Source: Chloroflexota bacterium
GTDB lineage: Bacteria; Chloroflexota; Ktedonobacteria; Ktedonobacterales; JACDGC01
Assembly: GCA_021812265.1 (NCBI GenBank)
Contig: JAKAOI010000094.1
Location: forward strand, 1-7,684
Length of the DNA stretch: 7,684 nucleotides
Reading direction: 5' to 3'
Shown here: positions 1 to 6,355 of the stretch, piece after piece
Position numbering within the stretch: position 1 is the stretch's first letter
Layout: each line of letters starts with the position of its first letter
Program-made: the position numbers and the translations under genes
The notes under the pieces: model-generated
The model's database searches: none
Seen by the model: only the letters and a program-made list of their open reading frames with translations
Told to the model about the DNA's origin: nothing

Positions 1-67
1 CCTTTGCGCCACAGAAAAAATCGGGTTCATAAAACCAATAGACGCTGGCGTTTCTACGTAAATTTAT

Positions 68-73
68 AAGGGA
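68..73 (+). promoter_or_regulatory. ribosome binding site of the PHP phosphatase gene
   Basis: The purine run AAGGGA lies 11 bases before the ATG at 85. This is slightly long but acceptable spacing and supports that start. The preceding 60 bases are AT-rich and hold no recognisable gene; a TTTATA at 63-68 could be part of a -10 element, but no good -35 is visible. Confidence 0.5.
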
Positions 74-84
74 AAAGACGCATA

Positions 85-936
85 ATGCAAACAACAAATT
101 ACCACATGCATTCCCGATATTGCGACGGGAACGGCAATATTGAAGACTTTGTTCAGGCCGCCGCAAATTTCGGTTTTACCTCTATCGGAACATCGGGGCA
201 CGCTCCCGTTCCATTTGCCAACAATTACGCCATTAAGCCGGAACAACTTTCTGAATATGTTGCAGAGGTAGAACAGCTGAAAGAGATGTACCGCGAAGAA
301 ACCGAATTATACATGGGGCTGGAAGTAGACGTCATTTCCGGTTTGCAGCAGCACTTTACGGAAACCATACTGCCTTATCACTTTGATTATTTTATCGGCT
401 CTGTTCATTTCATCGGCGTACATCCACAAACCAACCTGCCGTGGGAATTCGACGCTGGCGCCGATAATTTTGAATGGGGATGGAAAGAACTATATGGGCA
501 GAATATCAAAAAAATGGCTGAGGAATTTTACACTGCAGAACGGTTAGTTCCTAATTTTATCCCGGGTATATTTATAGCCGGGCATATGGATCGGATTAAG
601 CGTTTTAATATCGGCCAAAAATATTTTAACGAAACAGACAGTTGGTACCGTGACCTAGTTTTTGATACTCTCAGCGCATTTGCTCAAACAGATATTATTG
701 TGGAGCTAAATACCGCAGGATGGCGCAACCCGATAGGTGACGCCTACCCTTCTGATTGGATTTGCAAGCGGTGCTTCGAGCTGGGCATTCCCATGCACAT
801 TAATACTGACGCGCATAAAACCGATCAGCTGCGCGCCGATTATTCCCGCGGAGCGCATCGCCTGTTAAAGGCCGGTTACACCGAAGTTTTGGCGTTGCGT
901 AACGGCGTGTGGACACCCGATCTGCTGAAAGAATGA
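85..936 (+). CDS. PHP-family histidinol-phosphatase (HisK/HisJ type)
   Basis: The 283-residue product is a PHP-fold metal-dependent phosphoesterase. The best match is the histidinol-phosphatase branch, which hydrolyses L-histidinol phosphate to L-histidinol in the penultimate part of histidine synthesis in the cytoplasm. The PHP metal ligands are all in place: HMHS at residues 7-10, H39 in a GHAP motif, E80 in GLEVD, H108 in GSVHF, H167 in GHMDR, and D242 and H244 in NTDAH. The length (about 265-285 residues in this family) and the ELNTAG segment near residue 207 also fit. The ATG at 85 places HMHS at the usual position and has an AAGGGA ribosome site. No other his genes are visible, so the gene stands alone here, and a different phosphoester substrate cannot be excluded. 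It ends at 936, directly abutting the convergent larC-like gene. Confidence 0.85.
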   Translation: MQTTNYHMHSRYCDGNGNIEDFVQAAANFGFTSIGTSGHAPVPFANNYAIKPEQLSEYVAEVEQLKEMYREETELYMGLEVDVISGLQQHFTETILPYHFDYFIGSVHFIGVHPQTNLPWEFDAGADNFEWGWKELYGQNIKKMAEEFYTAERLVPNFIPGIFIAGHMDRIKRFNIGQKYFNETDSWYRDLVFDTLSAFAQTDIIVELNTAGWRNPIGDAYPSDWICKRCFELGIPMHINTDAHKTDQLRADYSRGAHRLLKAGYTEVLALRNGVWTPDLLKE

Positions 937-1419
937 TCAGCTAAGATGGTATTCTTGATTCAACCAACTTTGCAGCCCCTGCATAAATTGCAATAATGGC
1001 AAACTGCGTTTATCTGCCAGATAAGCGCAGTCCTCATATTCCGGCGCTATCCCAGCAATTGCGCCGTTAACAATCTTCAGTTTCACCCGTATTGCTCCCC
1101 ATGGAGATTCTACGGTCTCTATTCGTCTTTCCGCTATAAGCCGCTCACAAGGAATAATACGCACTCCTAACGTCGTTGTGCCGCCAAGAATATATTCCGC
1201 AAGCGATTCGGCATCTTCAGGGCGCGCAATAACACGCAGCAAAACAGCGGGACGATTCTTCTTCATCATCATTGGAATATAGTTGACATCCAGCGCGCCT
1301 TTTTCAAAAAGCTTATCCATCAGCCAGCCTAAAACTTCCCCGGAGATATTATCTAAATTTGTTTCAAGAACGGTTACAGTGTCTCTTTGCAGCCCGGAAG
1401 CGTGTGTCGATGTATCCAT
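937..1419 (-). CDS. free-standing LarC C-terminal domain (nickel insertion protein, DUF111-type)
   Basis: The 160-residue protein corresponds to only the C-terminal part of LarC, the CTP-dependent nickel insertase that completes the nickel-pincer cofactor of lactate racemase and related enzymes. Recognisable segments are ETNLDNISGE (19-28), KGALDVNYIPMMMKKNRP (40-57), TTTLGVR (81-87) and APEYEDCAYLA (125-135). Full LarC is about 400 residues. In Lactobacillus plantarum the C-terminal part (LarC2) is joined to LarC1 by a ribosomal frameshift. Here no LarC1-like frame exists upstream: an in-frame TGA lies eight codons before the ATG, and the 380 bases beyond it hold no homologous frame. No larA, larB or larE is in the window. 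No clear Shine-Dalgarno site sits close to the ATG; an AGAGG about 15 bases upstream is the best candidate. It could be a functional single-domain homologue or a remnant. Confidence 0.75.
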   Translation of the reverse strand: MDTSTHASGLQRDTVTVLETNLDNISGEVLGWLMDKLFEKGALDVNYIPMMMKKNRPAVLLRVIARPEDAESLAEYILGGTTTLGVRIIPCERLIAERRIETVESPWGAIRVKLKIVNGAIAGIAPEYEDCAYLADKRSLPLLQFMQGLQSWLNQEYHLS

Positions 1420-1562
1420 GTTATGTCGTTTTACCGCCTCTATTCAATGCCTACAGCCGGCGCCGGCGCGCAGCTATGGATAACTGTTGGGGATTCTCGC
1501 TGTATGGCTCCGGTTTGCGCCATAGGTACAATAGTAGTAGCTATTTATTCAAAATAATCATA

Positions 1563-1598
1563 TCATACATGGGATAACTGAAGTTATCTTATGTATGA
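1563..1598 (+). promoter_or_regulatory. 36-bp imperfect palindrome, candidate operator or leader hairpin
   Basis: The arms are TCATACAT (1563-1570) with ATGTATGA (1591-1598) and GATAACT (1573-1579) with AGTTATC (1582-1588), centred at 1580.5. The only positions that break the dyad are GG (1571-1572) opposite TT (1589-1590) and the central GA. In a plus-strand transcript the GG/TT positions become G-U pairs, so the RNA could form a nearly continuous 17-pair stem; the minus-strand RNA would have C-A mismatches. It may be an operator for a dimeric regulator between the divergent genes or a structured RNA element in the dnaN leader. It lacks the GC-rich stem expected of an intrinsic terminator. 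Confidence 0.5.
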
Positions 1599-1790
1599 GG
1601 GCTTTTGCCGGCGCCGCTATTCAAACATTGCAACAGGATGCGGCGCCATAAAACCACCGCGCCATGCAGCAAAATAAAACTGTTTGGATACATTGTTTAA
1701 CGCAGTGGCGGAAGCTCGAAACAATATCACTTGTTTTATGCAGCGCGGCGGCGTTCAATTGATATATAAAGGTTCTCGCGGTCGGCGCGA

Positions 1791-1795
1791 AAGGA
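1791..1795 (+). promoter_or_regulatory. ribosome binding site of dnaN
   Basis: AAGGA is followed by six bases (TGTAGC) and then the ATG at 1802. It is the clearest Shine-Dalgarno site in the left half of the window and fixes the dnaN start. Confidence 0.7.
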
Positions 1796-1801
1796 TGTAG
1801 C

Positions 1802-2950
1802 ATGAAAGTAAATTGCAGCAGACAGGATTTAGGGCGAGGTTTATCCATTGTCAACCACGCGGCTGGCAGCCGAAGCTCACTTCCGATATTAAGCAACCTA
1901 TTATTTGTTGCGGAAACCGACAAGATTAAGTTAACCGCAACAAATTTAGAAATTACCATCACCTGCGAAATTCCCGCAACGGTGCTAGAGCCAGGATCTA
2001 CCACAGTTCCCGCAAAATTAATGAATGACTATATCAACGCCCTCACCGCGGTAGAAACCCAATTAGAATCGCTCCCCGGCGGCGCGCATGGGTTGCGGGT
2101 GCGCTCACTGGGCAGTGAGGCAAATATGCGTGGTATGGACCCCGCAGAATATCCTTCCCGAATTTTAATTGACGCCAATGAGCCTTCCTTGTCGCTGGAA
2201 ACGAATATCATAAAGGGCATGATTGCGCAAACATTTTTTGCCGCAGCTACGGATGACGCGCGCCCCGTATTTACCTCTGTCCTTGCGCGCGCGCGCGAAG
2301 GCAAATTAACGTTTGCTGCAGCGGATACTTTCAGGCTTGCTGTTTCCAATAAAATAACAGAATCCACTGAGTATTCCGCTCCCGATGTGCTTATTCCTGC
2401 GCGCTCACTGAACGAGCTTTCCAAGATCCTGCCGGCTGAGGGCGCGGTGCAATGCTATTTCAGCACACCCAACCGCAACCAAGTATTTTTTAAAATGCCC
2501 GGCATTGAATTTTCAGCGCAAACATCTGAAGGGCAGTTTCCCAACTTTGAAACCATCATTCCCAAAGAAACTGCAACAAGGGTTATCGTTGGCTCAGATG
2601 ATGTGCGCGCCGCAATTAAGCAAGCGCTGCTGTTTTCTAAAAGCGATACATCTTCCAACATCGTCAGCCTTATTGTTACCCCCGGCAGCCACGGGCTTAC
2701 CCCAGGGGCAATAACACTGCAAGCAACAAATGATGAATTTGGCGACGCCCGAAAAGTTATCGACGCTACAGTCGATGGCCCCGAAGTAACTATTTTATTC
2801 AATGGCAAATTTTTGGCCGAAGTGCTGAATGTGCTTTCCGCCAATCAAATTATTTTTGAGCTGAATTCGCCGCAAACTCCCGGCATCGTAAAAAGCTATG
2901 GCGATGACTCCTATATTCACGTCATTATGCCGCTTTACAGTCGCAGATAG
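1802..2950 (+). CDS. dnaN: DNA polymerase III sliding clamp, beta subunit
   Basis: The 382-residue product is the ring-forming beta clamp that tethers the replicative polymerase and binds repair and replication partners on DNA. The three-domain family pattern can be followed. Domain 1 has SLPILSNLL (26-34) and ATNLEI (46-51). Domain 2 has DDARPVFTSV (151-160), AADTFRLAV (174-182) and PARSLNEL (199-206). Domain 3 follows GQFPNFETIIP (244-254) and has FNGKFLAEVL (333-342) and the C-terminal IMPL (375-378). Length is typical (about 365-385). The end, MPLYSRR, is a few residues longer than the usual MPM[R/L] terminus. It stands alone: neither dnaA nor recF is next to it, and the neighbours point away from or towards it on the other strand, so it is probably transcribed as a single gene ending at the 2991-3016 palindrome. 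Confidence 0.93.
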   Translation: MKVNCSRQDLGRGLSIVNHAAGSRSSLPILSNLLFVAETDKIKLTATNLEITITCEIPATVLEPGSTTVPAKLMNDYINALTAVETQLESLPGGAHGLRVRSLGSEANMRGMDPAEYPSRILIDANEPSLSLETNIIKGMIAQTFFAAATDDARPVFTSVLARAREGKLTFAAADTFRLAVSNKITESTEYSAPDVLIPARSLNELSKILPAEGAVQCYFSTPNRNQVFFKMPGIEFSAQTSEGQFPNFETIIPKETATRVIVGSDDVRAAIKQALLFSKSDTSSNIVSLIVTPGSHGLTPGAITLQATNDEFGDARKVIDATVDGPEVTILFNGKFLAEVLNVLSANQIIFELNSPQTPGIVKSYGDDSYIHVIMPLYSRR

Positions 2951-2990
2951 TTTACATCGCTTGAAAATCACTCAAATTCCGCAATCCGCT

Positions 2991-3016
2991 CGCTGGGAAA
3001 ATTAATTTTCCCAGCG
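2991..3016. terminator. perfect 26-bp palindrome after dnaN, likely terminator
   Basis: CGCTGGGAAAATT is followed directly by its exact reverse complement, giving 13 pairs. The transcript would form a stem with GC-rich base and AT-rich top, then TTGCTTATTCTTT. The trailing T-run is interrupted, so it is a plausible rather than ideal Rho-independent terminator. It starts 40 bases after the dnaN stop and, being symmetric, could also stop minus-strand transcripts coming from the HerA gene. Confidence 0.6.
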
Positions 3017-3099
3017 TTGCTTATTCTTTAAAGGACTTTCGCTTGAAAGAAAGCCATATGTTTTCTCATATCTAAAACAAGAGGGAGGTCCTGGGAACA

Positions 3100-3133
3100 C
3101 CCCAAAACCCCGTCAGGAGGCCCACTGCCTCCC
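3100..3133 (-). other. G-rich tract with quadruplex potential overlapping a hairpin
   Basis: On the minus strand, just downstream of the HerA stop, four G-runs lie at 3133-3131, 3123-3121, 3111-3108 and 3103-3100, the last two being GGGGTTTTGGGG. The intervening loops are 7, 9 and 4 bases, which permits but does not prove a quadruplex. A competing hairpin GGAGGC/GCCTCC (3116-3121 and 3127-3132) uses part of the same DNA. The rest of the dnaN-HerA gap (2951-3183) holds no gene that I can recognise. Confidence 0.3.
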
Positions 3134-3183
3134 GCGCCTTCGCGCTATATTCTTTGCTAACACTCAGGTCTCTAATGCAATGA

Positions 3184-4875
3184 CTACGGCGTTGGCCGCT
3201 TGCGGTATATTCCCATTGTATTTGATGGCGGCGCAGATGTTGCCTCGTTTCGGCGCTGCTCTGCCGCCGTGCGCGCATTAAACGATTCTACCCAATTCAT
3301 TGGCGCGTCGATACTGGCGCCGCCATGCTTCGTTACGCGCTTGCGCACACGACAAAGCACGGGAGTGTTTACTGCGGCGCCGGAAATGATAACCTGCCCC
3401 TTAGACAACGCCGGCAAATTTTGCAGCAATTCGTGTCCCACGCTTTCTACCGACGCCGCGACCGCGTTTTGATCCACTTCATTTACAATTCGCATGATGC
3501 ACTGTGTTTGGCATTGACTTAACACATCGGCGTCTAATTTACCGGGACGCTGGCTAATCAACCCTATACCCATCCCAAACTTGCGGCCCTCCGCCAATAT
3601 TTGCTTTAAAATGCGCAAAGAAATGACATCGGCCTTCGCCGGCGCAAAATGATGCGCTTCCTCTATTAAAATAAATATGGGATAATCGAGATTCTGATCG
3701 CCATCGGTCGGCTCTTTTTTTTGCACAGACCGCTCACGCGCGCGAAACGCTCGGCGCAGCAAGGTTGCCGCCACCACCTGCTGATTGCGATCATCCAGTT
3801 CGTGCAGCGGCAGCACAGAGCATTGCCCAGGTTTAAATATATCCCGCAAATCCAAATGGTCAACAGGATCAAATGTTAGCGTGTTCTCAATAAAACGCGC
3901 CTCTATTTTCCATTCCAGCGCGCCGACCGTGCTGGTGTCATCGCGTTCATTTTCTCCGCCAGCGTTTTCCGATATCGCTTGTATCAAATCTCTGCCGGTC
4001 CATTTTTTCTTCAATCGTGGATCCGCCGTCATTTTCTTGAAACCTTTTTCCAGCAAATATTGCTGTTTTTCTGTCATATCGGGCAGCAAATAACGTAAAT
4101 CACCAATTTCCAATGTGCTGAGTCGCACCTTCACCTCTGCCGGCTTAAAAATGCGAACCTCCGGCTGATAGGCTGTTCGCTGCTGCTCGGCGGCGGCGCG
4201 GAACTCTGCCAAATCCGTCAGCTCTTGCAATGTGCTATATTCTCCATGCGGGTCAATTATTAACACCGAGGCGCGGTTATACGGCCGCATCAACTCTTCA
4301 ATAAGCACTCCCGCCAAATAGCTTTTGCCAGACCCCGTGCTGGCGATAACCGCTAAATGTGAGCTGGTAATTTCTGTCATATCAATAATAATTGGCGCGT
4401 CTCCCGGCTCCCTAGTCAGCAAATCACCAATCCACGCGCTGCCGATGTCGTTTTGTCTTTTCCTGCTCAGCGCTTCCGCAAGCATGGCGCTATCAGCAAA
4501 AAACACTGGTGAACCGGGTAGCGGCGGTATCCATGGATTAATAAATGCGCCGACATCGGTGTCAAAATATCCCATAATTGCCGCGGATATTTCATAAATA
4601 GTGCTTTGTTCGCGCGGATATCCCATAATCGCCGCAATATCTTGCGGCGCAATCAGCGGATCCGATAAAAAAGTATCAGGGTAGCCATGCGCATCAACAC
4701 GCTCAGTAATACGCGCAATGACTCGTTGCGTTTTATTATTTTTTTCAATAGCGTACCAAACATATTCACCGTGTTTTAAAATATTTTCCGGATCGGTAGA
4801 AATAAAAATAAATTCATGTGGGGTATCGCCGGGGCCTTTTGTGGTTCCCGCCAGTTTATGCGCCATGCCATTCAT
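3184..4875 (-). CDS. HerA-like hexameric ATPase (HAS-barrel plus FtsK/HerA RecA-fold)
   Basis: The 563-residue product belongs to the HerA/DUF87 branch of the FtsK-HerA superfamily, DNA-translocating hexamers that commonly work with a nuclease in end resection or defence. The N-terminal part (about 20-115) resembles a HAS-barrel, with HGEYVWY at 35-41. The ATPase core has a Walker A motif ASTGSGKSY (178-186, K184), IIDPHGEY (206-213), Walker B FILIEEAHHF (401-410, with E405/E406 in place of the frequent DE), and a sensor stretch GLISQRPGKLD (438-448). The charged C-tail (about 511-563) is outside the fold. The first ATG (4875) is chosen because AAGGA lies about 11 bases before it; Met4 is an alternative. 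It is 74 bases downstream of the HAS-like gene and probably co-transcribed with it. A NurA nuclease is not visible in the window. The specific role, recombination repair or defence, is open. Confidence 0.88.
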   Translation of the reverse strand: MNGMAHKLAGTTKGPGDTPHEFIFISTDPENILKHGEYVWYAIEKNNKTQRVIARITERVDAHGYPDTFLSDPLIAPQDIAAIMGYPREQSTIYEISAAIMGYFDTDVGAFINPWIPPLPGSPVFFADSAMLAEALSRKRQNDIGSAWIGDLLTREPGDAPIIIDMTEITSSHLAVIASTGSGKSYLAGVLIEELMRPYNRASVLIIDPHGEYSTLQELTDLAEFRAAAEQQRTAYQPEVRIFKPAEVKVRLSTLEIGDLRYLLPDMTEKQQYLLEKGFKKMTADPRLKKKWTGRDLIQAISENAGGENERDDTSTVGALEWKIEARFIENTLTFDPVDHLDLRDIFKPGQCSVLPLHELDDRNQQVVAATLLRRAFRARERSVQKKEPTDGDQNLDYPIFILIEEAHHFAPAKADVISLRILKQILAEGRKFGMGIGLISQRPGKLDADVLSQCQTQCIMRIVNEVDQNAVAASVESVGHELLQNLPALSKGQVIISGAAVNTPVLCRVRKRVTKHGGASIDAPMNWVESFNARTAAEQRRNEATSAPPSNTMGIYRKRPTP

Positions 4876-4949
4876 ATATTATTTTCCTTCGTTTTTCATA
4901 ATAAGCCGCCAAAAAAATGTTCGGGAACACCGTCTGCAAAAACACCATA

Positions 4950-5624
4950 CTACCGCGCCGGTTCAATTGATTGTTTCCAAAGAATATTCCTGCGGATAAT
5001 TTTTAAATGCCGTTGATAGTTAGGAAACATCGGCTCTAATTGATCCAATATACGCAACGCCGCTTGTGGCAGCAACCCAAATGGAGCTGAAAGCAATTGC
5101 GAAATATACGCAATATGCAACGCCGGCGCCGCTTCGGAAGATTCTCCATAAAAATGAAAGGCATATATTTCAGATTCTGTTAAAGGAAACACTTTTGCTC
5201 CCAATTCCGCCGCAAAAGATGGCGCGCCTTGCTCCTTGCCGATTGAATCGGGCGATGGTTCACCATTTGCAAGATATTCCATTGATCCAATGGCAATTAT
5301 TCCAATTAACACTGCGCGTTCACTTAAATAATCGGGAGAAAAAATAGCTCTTTGGCTGTCATCGGAAGCAAGTCGCGGCCCCAGTGAACCGAAAGATGGG
5401 TTGAGCAGCATAGAATCATAAATAATGCCAATTAATTGGCGGCGCTGCGCAGTATTCGGATATTCAACTCGCACATATCTGCCAAACGCATATTCTTGCG
5501 GCTCTACAGGCAATACCGTTTCATTCCCGTTATATATCTGCGCCCAATAGCGAATATGCGAATCTGATTTAACGATAACGCCAACCGGATTTCCATAGGC
5601 GTCGGCGAAATTATTGAGTGTCAT
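4950..5624 (-). CDS. small protein with HAS-barrel-like N-terminus, upstream partner of the HerA ATPase
   Basis: The product has 224 residues and no enzyme motif that I recognise. Its N-terminal third (about 12-75) follows the pattern of a HAS-barrel: GVIVKSDS, a beta-rich stretch, FGRYVRVEY (48-55 region) and QLIGIIYD (63-70). The HerA protein encoded next has a comparable G-E-Y-V element at its own N-terminus. The rest (about 90-224) is mixed, with hydrophobic AVLIGIIAIG (104-113), a proline-rich link, and a basic C-terminus (YQRHLKIIRRN). No signal peptide is present. It lacks the N-terminal DGS motif expected of NurA, so it is not recognisably that nuclease. The spacing and shared strand suggest an operon and a function as an adaptor or assembly factor for HerA; that is inference. 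No Shine-Dalgarno site precedes the ATG. Confidence 0.65.
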   Translation of the reverse strand: MTLNNFADAYGNPVGVIVKSDSHIRYWAQIYNGNETVLPVEPQEYAFGRYVRVEYPNTAQRRQLIGIIYDSMLLNPSFGSLGPRLASDDSQRAIFSPDYLSERAVLIGIIAIGSMEYLANGEPSPDSIGKEQGAPSFAAELGAKVFPLTESEIYAFHFYGESSEAAPALHIAYISQLLSAPFGLLPQAALRILDQLEPMFPNYQRHLKIIRRNILWKQSIEPAR

Positions 5625-5635
5625 ACAGCAAGTCC

Positions 5636-5663
5636 GTTATAATTTGGATTCTATTACAGTGAA
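5636..5663 (-). promoter_or_regulatory. candidate sigma70-type promoter of the HAS-like/HerA operon
   Basis: On the minus strand TTCACT (5663-5658) and TATAAC (5641-5636) are separated by 16 bases. The -10 box ends only 11 bases before the ATG at 5624, so transcription would start about five bases before the start codon. That would give an almost leaderless mRNA, which agrees with the missing Shine-Dalgarno site. The remaining part of the 5625-5788 gap shows no other feature. Confidence 0.35.
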
Positions 5664-5788
5664 TATATTGCTTATATCATCGCATGTATTGCCGCGAAAC
5701 ACAAAAAAACATCAGAAATGACAGATTATAGCAGTGAGGTGTTGCATACTGCCCATAGATAAGCGGCAAGGAAGCATATAGCAAGAAA

Positions 5789-6115
5789 TTATTTAGCCAC
5801 AGGCGGCAAAGCAGCAATAAGCGCGATGACAAAAACACCGCTTATTACACTAGATAACAGTCCGGCAGAAAACCCGATTACGGCCAGTCGACGCATATCT
5901 GGGCGAGCGCCGGAGCGCCGCAATTGCAACATGGCAATAAAACCGGCAATAACGCCAAACACTGCAAACAAAAATCCAATTATAAGCACAAAAGTAACAG
6001 TAAATTGCAGCGTCCCATAATTCATCAGTGAAAATACGTCAGCGGCAGCGCCGGTTAACCCTGCGATAAAACTAGCTATGGCTGATGGATTCTGCTCAGA
6101 GTCATTTTGCGGCAT
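5789..6115 (-). CDS. small two-TM membrane protein of unknown function
   Basis: The product has 108 residues. Two hydrophobic helices are clear, at about 37-63 (TFVLIIGFLFAVFGVIAGF) and 76-103 (AVIGFSAGLLSSVISGVFV). They are joined by a basic loop (QLRRSGARPDMRR, 64-76), which by the positive-inside rule should face the cytoplasm, with both ends outside. The pattern of glycines, with an arginine loop between two helices, recalls the DUF4190-type small membrane proteins, but I cannot confirm membership. Residues 11-28 are weakly amphipathic. It precedes the HAS-like/HerA pair on the same strand with a 164-base gap that holds its own promoter candidate, so a functional connection is uncertain. 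No Shine-Dalgarno site is close to the ATG. Confidence 0.6.
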   Translation of the reverse strand: MPQNDSEQNPSAIASFIAGLTGAAADVFSLMNYGTLQFTVTFVLIIGFLFAVFGVIAGFIAMLQLRRSGARPDMRRLAVIGFSAGLLSSVISGVFVIALIAALPPVAK

Positions 6116-6232
6116 ATAAATGGATGTAATCTGCTTCCGATAAAAATATCTTCAAACATATTCTGTCTGAACTATCCGGTTATTTACTGCTGTTCCCAAC
6201 GCAAGCGGTCAGAAAACAGCCAATTAAACTGT

Positions 6233-6241
6233 ATTATATCA
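6233..6241 (-). promoter_or_regulatory. candidate extended -10 promoter of the small membrane protein
   Basis: The minus strand reads TGATATAAT (6241-6233), an extended -10 (TG-N-TATAAT) matching the consensus, about 118 bases before the ATG at 6115. No good -35 lies at normal spacing, which extended -10 promoters tolerate. A leader of about 110 bases would follow; I see no riboswitch or conserved fold in it. Confidence 0.4.
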
Positions 6242-6355
6242 CGAGCCATTTTTATCGATAGGTGACAATAGCCTTAAAAGCGCGCAAAACCTCTGCCATA
6301 CATTCTGACCACCCCGCACGCGATCCGAATTCGCGCGGAAGACAACAACGACGCT

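Larger units (their letters stand above)
1420..1801. other. divergent intergenic region between the larC-like gene and dnaN
   Basis: This 382-base stretch contains no convincing coding frame. It must contain the promoters of both flanking genes, although no consensus -35/-10 pair is convincing. A TATATAAA at 1763-1770 is the best -10 candidate for dnaN. It holds many dyads: TATGGC/GCCATA (1503-1508 and 1519-1524), a 36-bp palindrome (1563-1598), GGCGCCG/CGGCGCC (1610-1616 and 1641-1647), and ATTGTTT/AAACAAT/TTGTTT (1692-1736). The nonamer GGATAACTG occurs twice (1478-1486 and 1572-1580). The composition is mixed, with GC-rich GGCGCC blocks in AT-rich DNA. Confidence 0.6.

Noticed and set aside
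1475..1483. DnaA-box-like TTATCCATA on the minus strand upstream of dnaN, suggesting an origin
   Set aside because: It has one mismatch to the consensus TTATCCACA, and the other similar sites (such as 1838-1850) are isolated and inside genes. There is no cluster, no AT-rich unwinding region next to it and no dnaA.
3072..3278. A 68-codon minus-strand frame overlapping the end of the HerA gene
   Set aside because: It overlaps the HerA C-terminus in another frame, has a low-complexity Arg/Gln-rich translation and no ribosome site; it is a shadow.
4950..5624. NurA nuclease as identity of the HerA neighbour
   Set aside because: NurA has an N-terminal DGS-type catalytic motif and is normally longer; neither is seen. 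The barrel-like pattern fits a HAS domain better.
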